Positions 1-8,412 of a stretch of DNA of 64,000 nt are shown here, in pieces. This stretch comes from Candidatus Equimonas faecalis (GTDB lineage: Bacteria; Bacteroidota; Bacteroidia; Bacteroidales; Bacteroidaceae): contig JAGHRT010000019.1 in NCBI GenBank assembly GCA_018066245.1, positions 1 to 64,000 of the forward strand, given 5' to 3'. The position numbers were made by a program, and so were the translations under genes. The number at the start of each line of letters is the position of its first letter. Position 1 is the first letter of the stretch. The notes under the pieces are model-generated. The model ran no database searches and was not told the origin of the DNA. It saw only the letters and a list, made by a program, of their open reading frames with translations.

Positions 1-10
1 ATATATAATA

Positions 11-178
11 TATATATTAAAAGTCGCGCTCTCATTTTTTTGCAAATTGATACCTTGATACCATTGATACCTTTTTTTTTGAGTGTTAGTTTATTGGCAG
101 GGCATAACGTTATAATTCGGCATTTTATCTGGAGAAATGCGTATCAGGGTATCAACGGTATCAACGGTATCAACGGTG
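11..178. repeat. Iteron-like 8-9 nt repeat arrays with AT-rich core
   Basis: An AT-rich block with CGCTCTCATTTTT (about 11-41) is followed by three TTGATACC units at 47-54, 55-62 and 64-71. About 75 bases further on come three inverted units, GGTATCAAC at 148-156, 157-165 and 166-174, preceded by a partial unit at 141-146. The layout resembles the element at 45437-45561, which has the same core but a GTTACC-type unit. The left part may continue beyond the window edge. Function is unknown; origin iterons, a regulator array or a mobile remnant are all possible. Confidence 0.7.
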
Positions 179-182
179 TCCC

Positions 183-300
183 CGGAAGCCCCTCCGGCTC
201 CCCCTAAGGGGGGAGGTGCCCGAAGGGCGGAGAGGGTTTATTTTTGTAGCACCGTAGCACCGTAACGCCGTAGCACGCCCCCTATAAAGAGGGGGGCGGA
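183..300. repeat. GC-rich dispersed repeat plus GTAGCACC array
   Basis: Bases 186-235 carry a hairpin-prone GC-rich repeat with the core GGGAGGTGCCCGAAGGGCGG, seen again in several spacers and inside two coding regions of this window. Bases 246-276 hold an 8-nt array: GTAGCACC, GTAGCACC, GTAACGCC and a final GTAGCAC. No gene is visible between the window start and 334. Confidence 0.6.
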
Positions 301-333
301 GCTGGAGAGGGTTGGGGAGAGGGGGGCCGGTGG

Positions 334-2820
334 TCAGAAGTTCAGGTTCAGGTCCACGCCCACTTGGAGGGGCTTGCCGTGCTGTTCAAATCCGCGCGAC
401 ATGCTCTCAAAGTAGAAGGTGCTGTAGTGTTTCTGCGTGAGATTTTTTCCCCAGACGATGAGGGTGAAACGGGGGGCGGTGAATGTGGCTCGTGCTCCCA
501 GCAGGACGTAGAGGGGCTGGCTCACGCTGTTGTCTTCTGTCCAGTGGATGCGGCCGGTTCCCGTGCAGTCGGCTCCCAGCGTGAGGGTGCTGCCTTTCCA
601 GATGCCTTTTGTGCCCAGCCAGCACCGGTAGGAAGCTTCGGCACTGAATATGTGGGCGGGTACGAAGGGTACGTGCCGGCCTGCGTAGTCATTGCCCTGC
701 CCGTCGTCGTAGCGAAGGAAGGTGGCGTGGGTGTAGCCGTAGTTGCCCGTGAAGGTGAGGTGCCGGTTGGGATTCCAAACTGCCGTGATTTCGGCTCCGC
801 AACTTTGACTGCGGCCGGCATTGACCATCATACGCCCCAATCCGGTGGGGGCGAAGCGGGCTATTTGCTGGTTGAAGATGAGGTTGTAGAAAAGGGCTCC
901 GTCGATGAGTAGCCTGCGGTCGCTCAGGTTGAGGTGCGTGCCCAGTTCGATGTTCCATGCGTATTCGGGCTTGAACCGTACCTGATCGGCGTGTGTCTCT
1001 TGAGGTTGGGGCATGTTCTGTTGCATCATCTGCCGCACGTATTCGGCGAGCGGGATGGTCTGCCCGGGATGAGCGGGGTCCGGCAATGCTTTGGGCATCT
1101 TTGGATTGCTCTGCCCGAGTGCCTCCATGTAGTCTGCCACGCCCTGCGTGACGCCTTGCATCATGTGTGTACGCATGACGCTTTGCAGGATGTCGCTGAA
1201 CATTTGGAGGTTGTAGCCGCCGGAACGCTGCCCCATGGATGTGGAGGCGTAGAGGTTGCCTGCGGCGGGAAAGTCGTATTTCAGGGCGAGGCGGGGCAGG
1301 AGCATGAGGCGGTTGTCCCGCAGTGTGCCGTCGAGGGCGATGTCGGTGGAGAGGTCTTGCAGGTTTACGGCCATGAGGGGGGACGTGGAGTTGGGCATGG
1401 CAAAGGCGTAGTGAACGGTGGTGGGCACGTTGTAGGTGGTTTGCTGATGCTCATAGTCCAGGCGCAGGCCGAGGGTGCCGGTGAGGCGGGGCGTAAAACG
1501 GTAGGTGGACTGGTGGAAAAGGGCTGCCGTGAGGGTGGGGGAGCTGTAGCTTCCGCCCATTGGCAATTCGGAGTCTCTGAAGTTGATGGCCATACCGGTG
1601 AAGCCCATGCCTTTCAGCATGGGGATGCTTGCCATGGGGGGCATGGCGCTGTTGATGGTGGCTTCCAGCCAATTCAGCCCTTCGGGATAGAAGCATACGG
1701 GAGCCTTGGTGGTCAGCCCCTGATACATGAGGTATGCTCCGGACTGCCATTCCCACCGCCTGCCTGCTGTACTGCGCAGTAGGATTTCCTCGGTGAGCGT
1801 GTGGATGCGCTGCCGCTGCTCAAGGGTGTAGATGTCCGGCTTTAGAAAGTCCTGGTCGATGAACATGCGGTCGTTCAGGTACTGATAGGCCGTTACGGCA
1901 TCCATCCGCCACCCTTTGCCCCTGTAAGCTACGTCAAGCCCTGCGTTCAACATGCCGCGCCGGTACTTGCCGTCGTGGTTGGCGGTGATTTTGCCCGTCA
2001 GTTCGGGATAGGTTTCGGATCCAGCCTTCGCGGCGGCCACTGTGCCGGTGTAGAAGTAGGGATAGGCTTTTTCGTCAGTATAGTCGTAGCCCACACTGAG
2101 GTTGAGGTCCCATGATGCGTTGGGTTGGAACACGGTTCTGATGCGTCCGCCGCCGGCCTGCACGCCGTCAGCCTTGCGACCGGTCAAGTCGTTTCGGAAG
2201 AAGCCGCTTCCTCCTTCGTAGTAGCCGCTGGCGCTGATGGCCCACAGGTCGCTGAGGCGGTGCCGGTGGGTGATGGAAGCCGTGCGGCGGTTGTCGCCCG
2301 TGGCATAGCCCAGATGCAGTTCCGTGCCCTGATGGTGGAGGGGGTTGCGGGTGAAAATGCGCACAAGGCCGCCCATGGTGTTGTTGCCATAGAGGGTTCC
2401 TTGCGGGCCGCGCAATACGTCCACGCGTTCGATGTCGTAGAAATGGAAGTCGAAGGCCGACTTGTCTGTCCAGGGCACGTTGTCCACATAGAGGCCTACG
2501 GCGGGTGAACCCGTGCGGCTTCCTATGCCTCGCACGTATATGGCACTGGTCAGGCGGCTGCCGTAGTCGGGAATGAACAGGTTGGGCACAAGGCCCGTGA
2601 TTTCCTTGAGCGAACTGACGTGGTGGGCCGAGAGCGCGTCCTTGTCCATCAGCGTTGCGCTGAAGGGTTGCCGGCGCATGGGGCCGGTTTCCTTGATGGA
2701 AGCGGCCACGCGGACTTCTTGCAACTGCACGGTGTCTCGGGTATAGGCCGAGCTGTCGGGATTTTCGGGGGGGGCTGCCAGCGCTACAGCCAGAAGGGGG
2801 AGAATGCTAAAGAGGGACAT
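334..2820 (-). CDS. TonB-dependent outer-membrane receptor
   Basis: An outer-membrane gated channel of the TonB-dependent receptor family, which imports large or scarce ligands such as iron chelates. The 828-residue product has a short signal peptide (1-16), a TonB-box-like stretch near 30-37, a plug domain with the typical RGPQGTLYGNNTMGG block at about 137-151, then beta-barrel sequence ending in NLNF with the terminal Phe of outer-membrane barrels. It lacks the N-terminal carboxypeptidase-like extension of SusC proteins and no SusD gene is adjacent, so a siderophore, cobalamin or metal substrate is more likely than a glycan. The ligand cannot be named from sequence. A TAnnTTTG box lies at 2883-2890. 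Confidence 0.9.
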   Translation of the reverse strand: MSLFSILPLLAVALAAPPENPDSSAYTRDTVQLQEVRVAASIKETGPMRRQPFSATLMDKDALSAHHVSSLKEITGLVPNLFIPDYGSRLTSAIYVRGIGSRTGSPAVGLYVDNVPWTDKSAFDFHFYDIERVDVLRGPQGTLYGNNTMGGLVRIFTRNPLHHQGTELHLGYATGDNRRTASITHRHRLSDLWAISASGYYEGGSGFFRNDLTGRKADGVQAGGGRIRTVFQPNASWDLNLSVGYDYTDEKAYPYFYTGTVAAAKAGSETYPELTGKITANHDGKYRRGMLNAGLDVAYRGKGWRMDAVTAYQYLNDRMFIDQDFLKPDIYTLEQRQRIHTLTEEILLRSTAGRRWEWQSGAYLMYQGLTTKAPVCFYPEGLNWLEATINSAMPPMASIPMLKGMGFTGMAINFRDSELPMGGSYSSPTLTAALFHQSTYRFTPRLTGTLGLRLDYEHQQTTYNVPTTVHYAFAMPNSTSPLMAVNLQDLSTDIALDGTLRDNRLMLLPRLALKYDFPAAGNLYASTSMGQRSGGYNLQMFSDILQSVMRTHMMQGVTQGVADYMEALGQSNPKMPKALPDPAHPGQTIPLAEYVRQMMQQNMPQPQETHADQVRFKPEYAWNIELGTHLNLSDRRLLIDGALFYNLIFNQQIARFAPTGLGRMMVNAGRSQSCGAEITAVWNPNRHLTFTGNYGYTHATFLRYDDGQGNDYAGRHVPFVPAHIFSAEASYRCWLGTKGIWKGSTLTLGADCTGTGRIHWTEDNSVSQPLYVLLGARATFTAPRFTLIVWGKNLTQKHYSTFYFESMSRGFEQHGKPLQVGVDLNLNF

Positions 2821-2882
2821 TGTGTGGTTTTACTCTTTTTTCGTTTTCTGAACAGGTGATTTTGCTGTTGTTTTTCCGATTG

Positions 2883-2890
2883 CAAAGTTA
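2883..2890 (-). promoter_or_regulatory. Bacteroidetes -7 box for the TonB receptor
   Basis: On the minus strand this reads TAACTTTG, matching TAnnTTTG, about 60 bases before the receptor start. No clear -33 element was picked out. Confidence 0.55.
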
Positions 2891-2984
2891 CAACAATTTC
2901 TTCATGCCGGCAATCCTTATTTATTAGGAAATAAGGTTGTAAGGCTGAGAAAATCTCATGGCCTTACAACCTGATGACCTATGC

Positions 2985-3046
2985 TGTAGAATAGTCTTTT
3001 CCAGTCTATACGGTTGTTTTTCCTGCCGTATGGACGGGTTGCGACG
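2985..3046. repeat. Degenerate 22-nt tandem repeat (locus A)
   Basis: Two diverged units built around TAGTCTTTTCC...CTATAC and TTGTTTTTCCT...GTATGG, about 22 bases apart. They resemble the clearer arrays at 29697-29785 and 39700-39810. The rest of the 2821-3125 spacer holds the receptor promoter and a GC-rich inverted repeat near 3060-3105; no gene is seen. Confidence 0.5.
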
Positions 3047-3125
3047 GGTCTATAGAGGGGGACGGAGCCGGCTTGCGGCTTCTTTTCGTCCCCTTAGCAG
3101 ACCGCAGACGGAGGGCGCAGGGGGA

Positions 3126-4793
3126 TTAGCCTTCGTTGGCGTAGAGATAACGCTTGATGGAACGCTTGGGCGTCTTCTGGAACTCTTCGTCGTAGATGCG
3201 TATGCTCTGTATCTGTTCGTAGCTGTTGAGTTGGAGGTTGAGGTCTTTGCGGTTCTGCTCCATGAGGGCTTCGACGGCTGCGTGGCTCATGCCGAGGCGT
3301 TCGGCCTCGTCCATGTCGGGGTGGATGAGCATCTGGAATTTGTCGCCGCGCTGCACCATGATACATTCGCTGACGAGGGGGAAAGTGTTCATCTTGCTTT
3401 CCACTTCTTCGGGATAGACGTTCTGGCCGTTGGGGGTGAGGAGCATGTTTTTGGAGCGTCCCTTGATGTAGAGGTTGCCTTCGAGGTCCATGAGGCCGAG
3501 GTCGCCGGTGTGGTACCAGCCCTGGGCGTCGAGCACGGCGGCGGTGGCTTCGGGGTTCTTGTAGTAGCCCAGCATGACGTTGGCTCCTCGCACCAGCACT
3601 TCGCCCACTTCCACCTGCGGATTGGTGCTGCTGATTTTTATTTCCATGCGGGGTGCGGCCTTTCCGCAACTGCCGGGGCGGAACTGGTGCCAGTCGATGT
3701 AGGTGGCGAGGGGGGCGGTTTCGGTGGCTCCGAAGCCTACGGTGTAGGGGAAGCCGGTTTTGTGGAGGAAGTGGTCGATGTCGCTGTTGAAGGCGGCTCC
3801 GCCTATGATGACTTCGTAGATGTTTCCTCCGAAGGCTTCAACGAGTTTCTGGCGTATGCGGTAGAGTATGCGGTCCTGCACGATGGGCGTTTTGAGAAGC
3901 CACTTCATGCCTATGCCTTCAAGGCGTGGGAGAATGTTTTGGCGGATGATTTTTTCGATGATGAGGGGCACGGCTATGACCATGTGGGGCTTGACTTCTC
4001 CGAATGCCTTGAATATGACGCGGGGGGAGGGTATGCGCGTGAGGTAATAGACGTGCATGCCGTGCAGGAACTCGCAGAGGAACTCGAACATGAGACCGTA
4101 CATGTGGGCGGCGGGCAGCATGGCCACAACGCGGTGTCCCGGGCTGAAAATGCTGGGGAGGAGATCCTGGCCGAGGCGGGCATTGCTCCAGATGGCCCGA
4201 TAGGGCAGCATCACGCCCTTGGAGGAACCGGTGGTGCCGCTGGTGTAGTTGATGAGGGCGAGGGCCTCGCCGTCGGGCTGCCGGTGGTAGGTTACATGCT
4301 CCGGGTTGAAGAACTTGGGGTAGCGCTGGCCGTAGAGGGCGTTGAGATTCTCGCGGGCCTCGGTGAGCCGGCTGCTGCGGCTCATCATGAGTGAATAGTC
4401 GGGATTGTTGAGAATGCCTTCGAGATGGGGCATCTGGTCGGGGTCGATGCTGGCCTTGGCCTGGTCGCCTACGAACAGGAGACGGGCTTCGCTGTGATTG
4501 ACGATGTTATGGGCTTGCTCGCCCTTGAACTCGTGGAGGATGGGCACGGCCACGGCTCCGAAGGTCATCGTGGCCAGGAAGGCTACGGCCCACTGCGAGG
4601 TGTTGCGGCCATAGAGGGCTATGCGGTCGCCCGGCTCAATGCCTGCGTTCTCAAAGAGAATGTGCAGCTTCTCAATCTTCCGCGCTACGTCCTTGTATTG
4701 GAGGGTGGGGCCGTTGTAGTCGGTCAGTGCGGGAGAGTTCCAGTTGTCCTTGATACTTTGTTCGAGGAGGAGGATAAAGTCTTCGTATTCCAT
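3126..4793 (-). CDS. Long-chain fatty acid-CoA ligase (AMP-binding family)
   Basis: Activates a fatty acid to its acyl-CoA through an acyl-adenylate, at the cytoplasmic face of the membrane. The 555-residue protein has the AMP-binding P-loop TSGTTGSSKG at 184-193, the adenylate-site GFGATETAP block, the GWYHTGDLG hinge motif and a C-terminal KTPKRSIKRY stretch that supplies the catalytic lysine of the family. Length fits bacterial FadD15-like ligases. Its start is divergent from mltG, with separate TAnnTTTG boxes for each. Chain-length preference cannot be told. The family call is firm and the exact substrate is inferred. Confidence 0.9.
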   Translation of the reverse strand: MEYEDFILLLEQSIKDNWNSPALTDYNGPTLQYKDVARKIEKLHILFENAGIEPGDRIALYGRNTSQWAVAFLATMTFGAVAVPILHEFKGEQAHNIVNHSEARLLFVGDQAKASIDPDQMPHLEGILNNPDYSLMMSRSSRLTEARENLNALYGQRYPKFFNPEHVTYHRQPDGEALALINYTSGTTGSSKGVMLPYRAIWSNARLGQDLLPSIFSPGHRVVAMLPAAHMYGLMFEFLCEFLHGMHVYYLTRIPSPRVIFKAFGEVKPHMVIAVPLIIEKIIRQNILPRLEGIGMKWLLKTPIVQDRILYRIRQKLVEAFGGNIYEVIIGGAAFNSDIDHFLHKTGFPYTVGFGATETAPLATYIDWHQFRPGSCGKAAPRMEIKISSTNPQVEVGEVLVRGANVMLGYYKNPEATAAVLDAQGWYHTGDLGLMDLEGNLYIKGRSKNMLLTPNGQNVYPEEVESKMNTFPLVSECIMVQRGDKFQMLIHPDMDEAERLGMSHAAVEALMEQNRKDLNLQLNSYEQIQSIRIYDEEFQKTPKRSIKRYLYANEG

Positions 4794-4815
4794 AGGTGAA
4801 TGTGCTATTTTAGTG

Positions 4816-4823
4816 CAAAATTA
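4816..4823 (-). promoter_or_regulatory. -7 box for the acyl-CoA ligase
   Basis: Reads TAATTTTG on the minus strand, 23 bases before the ligase start. It forms a divergent pair with the box at 4887-4894. Confidence 0.55.
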
Positions 4824-4886
4824 CTTTTTTTTCGGCATTTAAGCCTATTTATAGGCGAAAAAGTGTATTATCCCGTAGAAAAAACG

Positions 4887-4894
4887 TAATTTTG
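4887..4894 (+). promoter_or_regulatory. -7 box for mltG
   Basis: TAATTTTG, 25 bases before the mltG ATG at 4919. The short ATG frame at 4912 ends after six codons and is not the gene. Confidence 0.55.
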
Positions 4895-4918
4895 CAGGGC
4901 AAAACACGAAAATGACCT

Positions 4919-5728
4919 ATGTTATCCCGTAAACTGTTAAAGGGTGTCGTCTGTCTCATATTGCTGGCCTGCATGGTGGCAGGGAGCGTGGCAGTGTACC
5001 GCTATCTGACGCGCAAGCCCCGCGTGGTACGCCTCACAGTCCCCCTGGTGCGCACCACGGCAGAACTGGCAGGAAGGCTGGGGCAGGTGCTCGATGCCGA
5101 CAGCGCCGACTTCATGGAGGTAATGACGGACTCCGTGCTCATCGATTCGCTGGGCTACGACAGAGCGACGCTGCCTGCCATGTTCATTCCCAACACCTAC
5201 GAGGTGTATCAGTGGACCTCCCCCAAGAACCTCCTGCTGCGCCTGAAGCAGGAATGCGACAACTTCTGGACCACCGAACGCCTGATGCAGGCCGAAGCGC
5301 AAGACCTTTCGCCCGTGGAAGTGATGACTCTGGCCAGCATAGTGGAGCAGGAAACAGCCTGCGACGACGAACGGGCACGCGTGGCGGGGATGTACCTCAA
5401 TCGTCTTGAGCGGCAGATGCCCTTGCAGGCCGACCCCACGGTGAAGTTTGCCTTGGGCGATTTCGCCCTGAAGCGCATACAGCGCACGCACCTGCAATGC
5501 GACAGTCCTTACAACACCTACCGCCACACGGGTTTGCCGCCTGGTCCCATCTGCATTCCTTCGTTGGCCAGCATCAAGGCCGTGCTGAAGCCCGAGGTAC
5601 ACAATTATATATATATGTGCGCGAAGGAGGACTTTTGCGGTCGGCACAACTTTGCCGAAACCTACGGGGAACACATCCGGAATGCCCGCCGCTACGCCCG
5701 TGCCTTAGACAAGGCGGGAATAAACTGA
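4919..5728 (+). CDS. mltG: Endolytic murein transglycosylase MltG (YceG family)
   Basis: Cuts nascent glycan strands at the inner membrane and is thought to act as a terminase of peptidoglycan synthesis. The 269-residue protein has one N-terminal membrane segment (about 8-28), then a periplasmic YceG domain. The catalytic glutamate is E143 in the ASIVEQET motif, equivalent to E. coli E218. The conserved NTY and SPYNTYRHTGLPPGPI blocks are present. It is shorter than typical homologues (about 330-350 residues), with the loss in the LysM-like region between the membrane anchor and catalytic core. It is followed after 33 bases by lpxH, so the two envelope genes are probably co-transcribed. Confidence 0.92.
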   Translation: MLSRKLLKGVVCLILLACMVAGSVAVYRYLTRKPRVVRLTVPLVRTTAELAGRLGQVLDADSADFMEVMTDSVLIDSLGYDRATLPAMFIPNTYEVYQWTSPKNLLLRLKQECDNFWTTERLMQAEAQDLSPVEVMTLASIVEQETACDDERARVAGMYLNRLERQMPLQADPTVKFALGDFALKRIQRTHLQCDSPYNTYRHTGLPPGPICIPSLASIKAVLKPEVHNYIYMCAKEDFCGRHNFAETYGEHIRNARRYARALDKAGIN

Positions 5729-5761
5729 AATCAGCAAATCGTAGAATCAGCAAATTAGCAA

Positions 5762-6529
5762 ATGCGCCCCATCTACTTCATATCCGATGCCCACTTGGGT
5801 TCGCTGGCCATAAAGAGCCGCCGCACTCAAGAACGAAGATTGGTAAATTTCCTCGACAGCATTAAGACCAAGGCTGCCGCCGTGTATCTGCTCGGCGACA
5901 TGTTTGACTTTTGGTATGAGTATCGCACGGTGGTGCCGCGCGGCTATACGCGCTTCTTGGGAAAACTGTCCGAATTGACCGACCTTGGCGTTGAAGTCCA
6001 CTACTTTACGGGCAACCACGATATATGGATGTACGACTACCTCCAGCAGGAGTGTGGCGTGGTGCTGCATAAGGAGCCTGCCGTAACCCTGGAAATCTAC
6101 GGCAAGATGTTCCTTCTCTCACACGGCGACGGCGTGGGGCGTAAAGATACGGGCTTCAAGTTTATACGTGCCATGTTCCACAGCAAGGTGTGCCAGCGTC
6201 TGTTCTCGGCCCTCCACCCGCGCTGGGGCGTTTCCTTCGGCTTGGCGTGGGCCAGGCACTCCCGCCTGAAGCGCGAGAACGGGCAGGAACCTCCCTACCG
6301 GGGTGAAGACAAAGAGCCCCTCTGCCTCTTTGCCAAGGACTACCTGAAGACCCACCCCGAAATAAACTATTTCATTTTCGGCCACCGGCACATAGAACTG
6401 GACCTTATGCTCTCGCGCGACTGCCGTATGATGATTCTCGGCGACTGGATAAGCCAGTTCACCTTTGCCCGCTTCGACGGACAAACCATGTACCTTGATT
6501 CTTACCTTGAGGGTGAGACAGAGCCGTGA
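5762..6529 (+). CDS. lpxH: UDP-2,3-diacylglucosamine diphosphatase LpxH-like
   Basis: Calcineurin-like metallophosphoesterase that hydrolyses UDP-2,3-diacylglucosamine to lipid X in lipid A synthesis. In its 255 residues the dimetal motifs appear in order: SDAHLGS (8-14), GDMFDFW (45-51), GNHDIWM (84-90), SHGDGVG and a C-terminal GHRH. Length fits Bacteroidetes LpxH-type proteins. The spacer to mltG consists of AGCAAATTAG-type repeats. LpxH, rather than another phosphoesterase, is inferred from the FDFWYEY and HGDGVG blocks typical of the Bacteroidetes homologues. Confidence 0.85.
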   Translation: MRPIYFISDAHLGSLAIKSRRTQERRLVNFLDSIKTKAAAVYLLGDMFDFWYEYRTVVPRGYTRFLGKLSELTDLGVEVHYFTGNHDIWMYDYLQQECGVVLHKEPAVTLEIYGKMFLLSHGDGVGRKDTGFKFIRAMFHSKVCQRLFSALHPRWGVSFGLAWARHSRLKRENGQEPPYRGEDKEPLCLFAKDYLKTHPEINYFIFGHRHIELDLMLSRDCRMMILGDWISQFTFARFDGQTMYLDSYLEGETEP

Positions 6530-6586
6530 GAATATAGAATGAATGACACGGGATTTCGAATGGCCTGTTAATTACTGCATAGAAGG

Positions 6587-8362
6587 ATGAGCCCAATTGT
6601 AAAATGGTCGAAAGAGCATCTGAGCAAGCAGCAGCAGATGTGGGTGCTCAGTTTCGTGGTCGGCATAGGAAGTGCGCTGGCCGCTCAGGGGCTGAAATGG
6701 CTCATCGGCACGGTGGAACGCATCGTAACGAGTGGGCACGACATCACGCAGGCTAACTGGGTGTATCTTGTGGCTCCCGTGGTGGGCATTTGGCTGAGTA
6801 TGCTGTTTATCCGCTATGTGGTGCGCGACGACATCGGCCACGGCGTGACAAAAATCCTCTACGCCATCAGCCGCAAGCAGGGCCTCATTCGCGCCCACAA
6901 CATGTGGTCCAGCGTAGTGGCTTCAGGGCTTACCATAGGCTTCGGCGGCAGTGTGGGAGCCGAGAGCCCGATTGTGCTGACGGGCAGTGCCATTGGCAGC
7001 AACGTAGGGCGCAGTTTCCGCATGGACCACCGGACGCTCATGGTGCTTGTGGGCTGCGGTGCATCGGCAGCCATTGCCGGTATTTTCAAGGCTCCCATAG
7101 CTGGCGTGATGTTTACGCTGGAAGTGCTCATGATAGACCTCACGATGGCTTCTCTTGTGCCACTTCTCGTAAGTTCGCTGACCGCCACCTGTATCACCTA
7201 TATCCTGACTGGCGACGAAGCGCTTTTTGCTTTCACCCGTATGGACGCCTTCGATGTGGAGCGCGTTCCGCTTGTACTGCTCTTGGGTCTGTGCTGTGGC
7301 CTGCTGTCGCTCTATTTCACGCGGGCCATGAACCGTTTTGAGAAGGTGTTTTCCCGCTTTTCCAATCGCTACATTAGGTTGTCTCTGGGCGGCGTGGTGC
7401 TGGCCTTGCTCATCTACCTGTTCCCTTCGCTCTATGGTGAAGGCTATACCACAATAAACGTCATTCTGGCCAGCACCGGCGAGCAGGATGTGTCTGCCGT
7501 ACTCAACAACTCCCTGTTCTACGGCCAGTACTCCTTTCTCCTGCCTTACTTCGGCTTGATTCTCCTTCTGAAAGTATTTGCCACTACGGCCACCAACGGC
7601 GGTGGCGGTTGCGGCGGTACGTTTGCGCCGAGCCTGTTTCTCGGTTGTATATGCGGCTTCGTATTTGCCTCGCTGTGGAACATGTGGGCTCCTTTCGGTG
7701 TGGTGTCGCCCCTTACGAATTTTGCGCTCTACGGTATGGCCGGCGTAATGGCCGGCGTGTTCCACGCTCCATTGACGGGCGTGTTCCTCATCGCCGAACT
7801 GACAGGTGGCTACGAGTTCTTCCTGCCGCTTCTGATTGTCAGCTTGACAAGTTACGTTACTGCCCACGCCTTCGAGCCGCACAGCATATACGCCATGCGT
7901 CTGGCCCGGGCCGGCGAACTCCTCACCCACCACAAGGATCAGGCCGTCATCACGCTCATGAAACTCGACGATGTGGTTGATACCACCAGGCCTACCTTCC
8001 GCCTGGACATGACGCTTGGTGAAATCGTGCGCGTGCTGGCTTCCCACTCCGGCAACTATTTCGCCGTGGTGGATGCCGGCGGAATGTTGCGCGGCATCGT
8101 ACACACCACAAGCATACGTCGCCTGATATTCCGCACCGAACTCTACCGCGTCTATACTGCCCGGCAACTCATGGAACCTGTAATCAACGGGCGCACCATC
8201 TACACCACCGACACGATGGCCACCATCATGGACAAGTGTGAGCACGCCCATGTGAACACCCTGCCGGTCATTACGCCGGAGAAGGAGTTCAGGGGATTCG
8301 TCACCAAGACCCGCATACTCAGCTACTACCGCCAGATCATGCAGGATTTCTCGGAAGAGTAG
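6587..8362 (+). CDS. ClC-family chloride channel or transporter with CBS domains
   Basis: An inner-membrane ClC protein, either an anion channel or a proton-coupled chloride antiporter. The 591-residue protein has about ten hydrophobic segments. The first selectivity motif is GGSVGAESPIV (about 120-130) in place of the classical GREGP, but it keeps the gating glutamate (E126). The GGGGCGGTFAPSLFLG filter motif and an AGVFHAPLTG helix follow. Two CBS motifs occupy about 460-590 and probably bind nucleotides for control. The start is preceded by AGAAGG. It ends in TAG. Confidence 0.9.
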   Translation: MSPIVKWSKEHLSKQQQMWVLSFVVGIGSALAAQGLKWLIGTVERIVTSGHDITQANWVYLVAPVVGIWLSMLFIRYVVRDDIGHGVTKILYAISRKQGLIRAHNMWSSVVASGLTIGFGGSVGAESPIVLTGSAIGSNVGRSFRMDHRTLMVLVGCGASAAIAGIFKAPIAGVMFTLEVLMIDLTMASLVPLLVSSLTATCITYILTGDEALFAFTRMDAFDVERVPLVLLLGLCCGLLSLYFTRAMNRFEKVFSRFSNRYIRLSLGGVVLALLIYLFPSLYGEGYTTINVILASTGEQDVSAVLNNSLFYGQYSFLLPYFGLILLLKVFATTATNGGGGCGGTFAPSLFLGCICGFVFASLWNMWAPFGVVSPLTNFALYGMAGVMAGVFHAPLTGVFLIAELTGGYEFFLPLLIVSLTSYVTAHAFEPHSIYAMRLARAGELLTHHKDQAVITLMKLDDVVDTTRPTFRLDMTLGEIVRVLASHSGNYFAVVDAGGMLRGIVHTTSIRRLIFRTELYRVYTARQLMEPVINGRTIYTTDTMATIMDKCEHAHVNTLPVITPEKEFRGFVTKTRILSYYRQIMQDFSEE

Positions 8363-8412
8363 AAACTTACTTTGACTTTGAACGACACACACATCTATTT
8401 ACCATAAGTATC

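Noticed and set aside
364..912. Long plus-strand frames opposite the TonB receptor and other minus-strand genes
   Set aside because: They are antisense shadows caused by GC-rich codons, with no family-like sequence.
3060..3105. Terminator after the acyl-CoA ligase gene
   Set aside because: A GC-rich inverted repeat is present but has no T-run on the minus strand, so I did not list it as a terminator.
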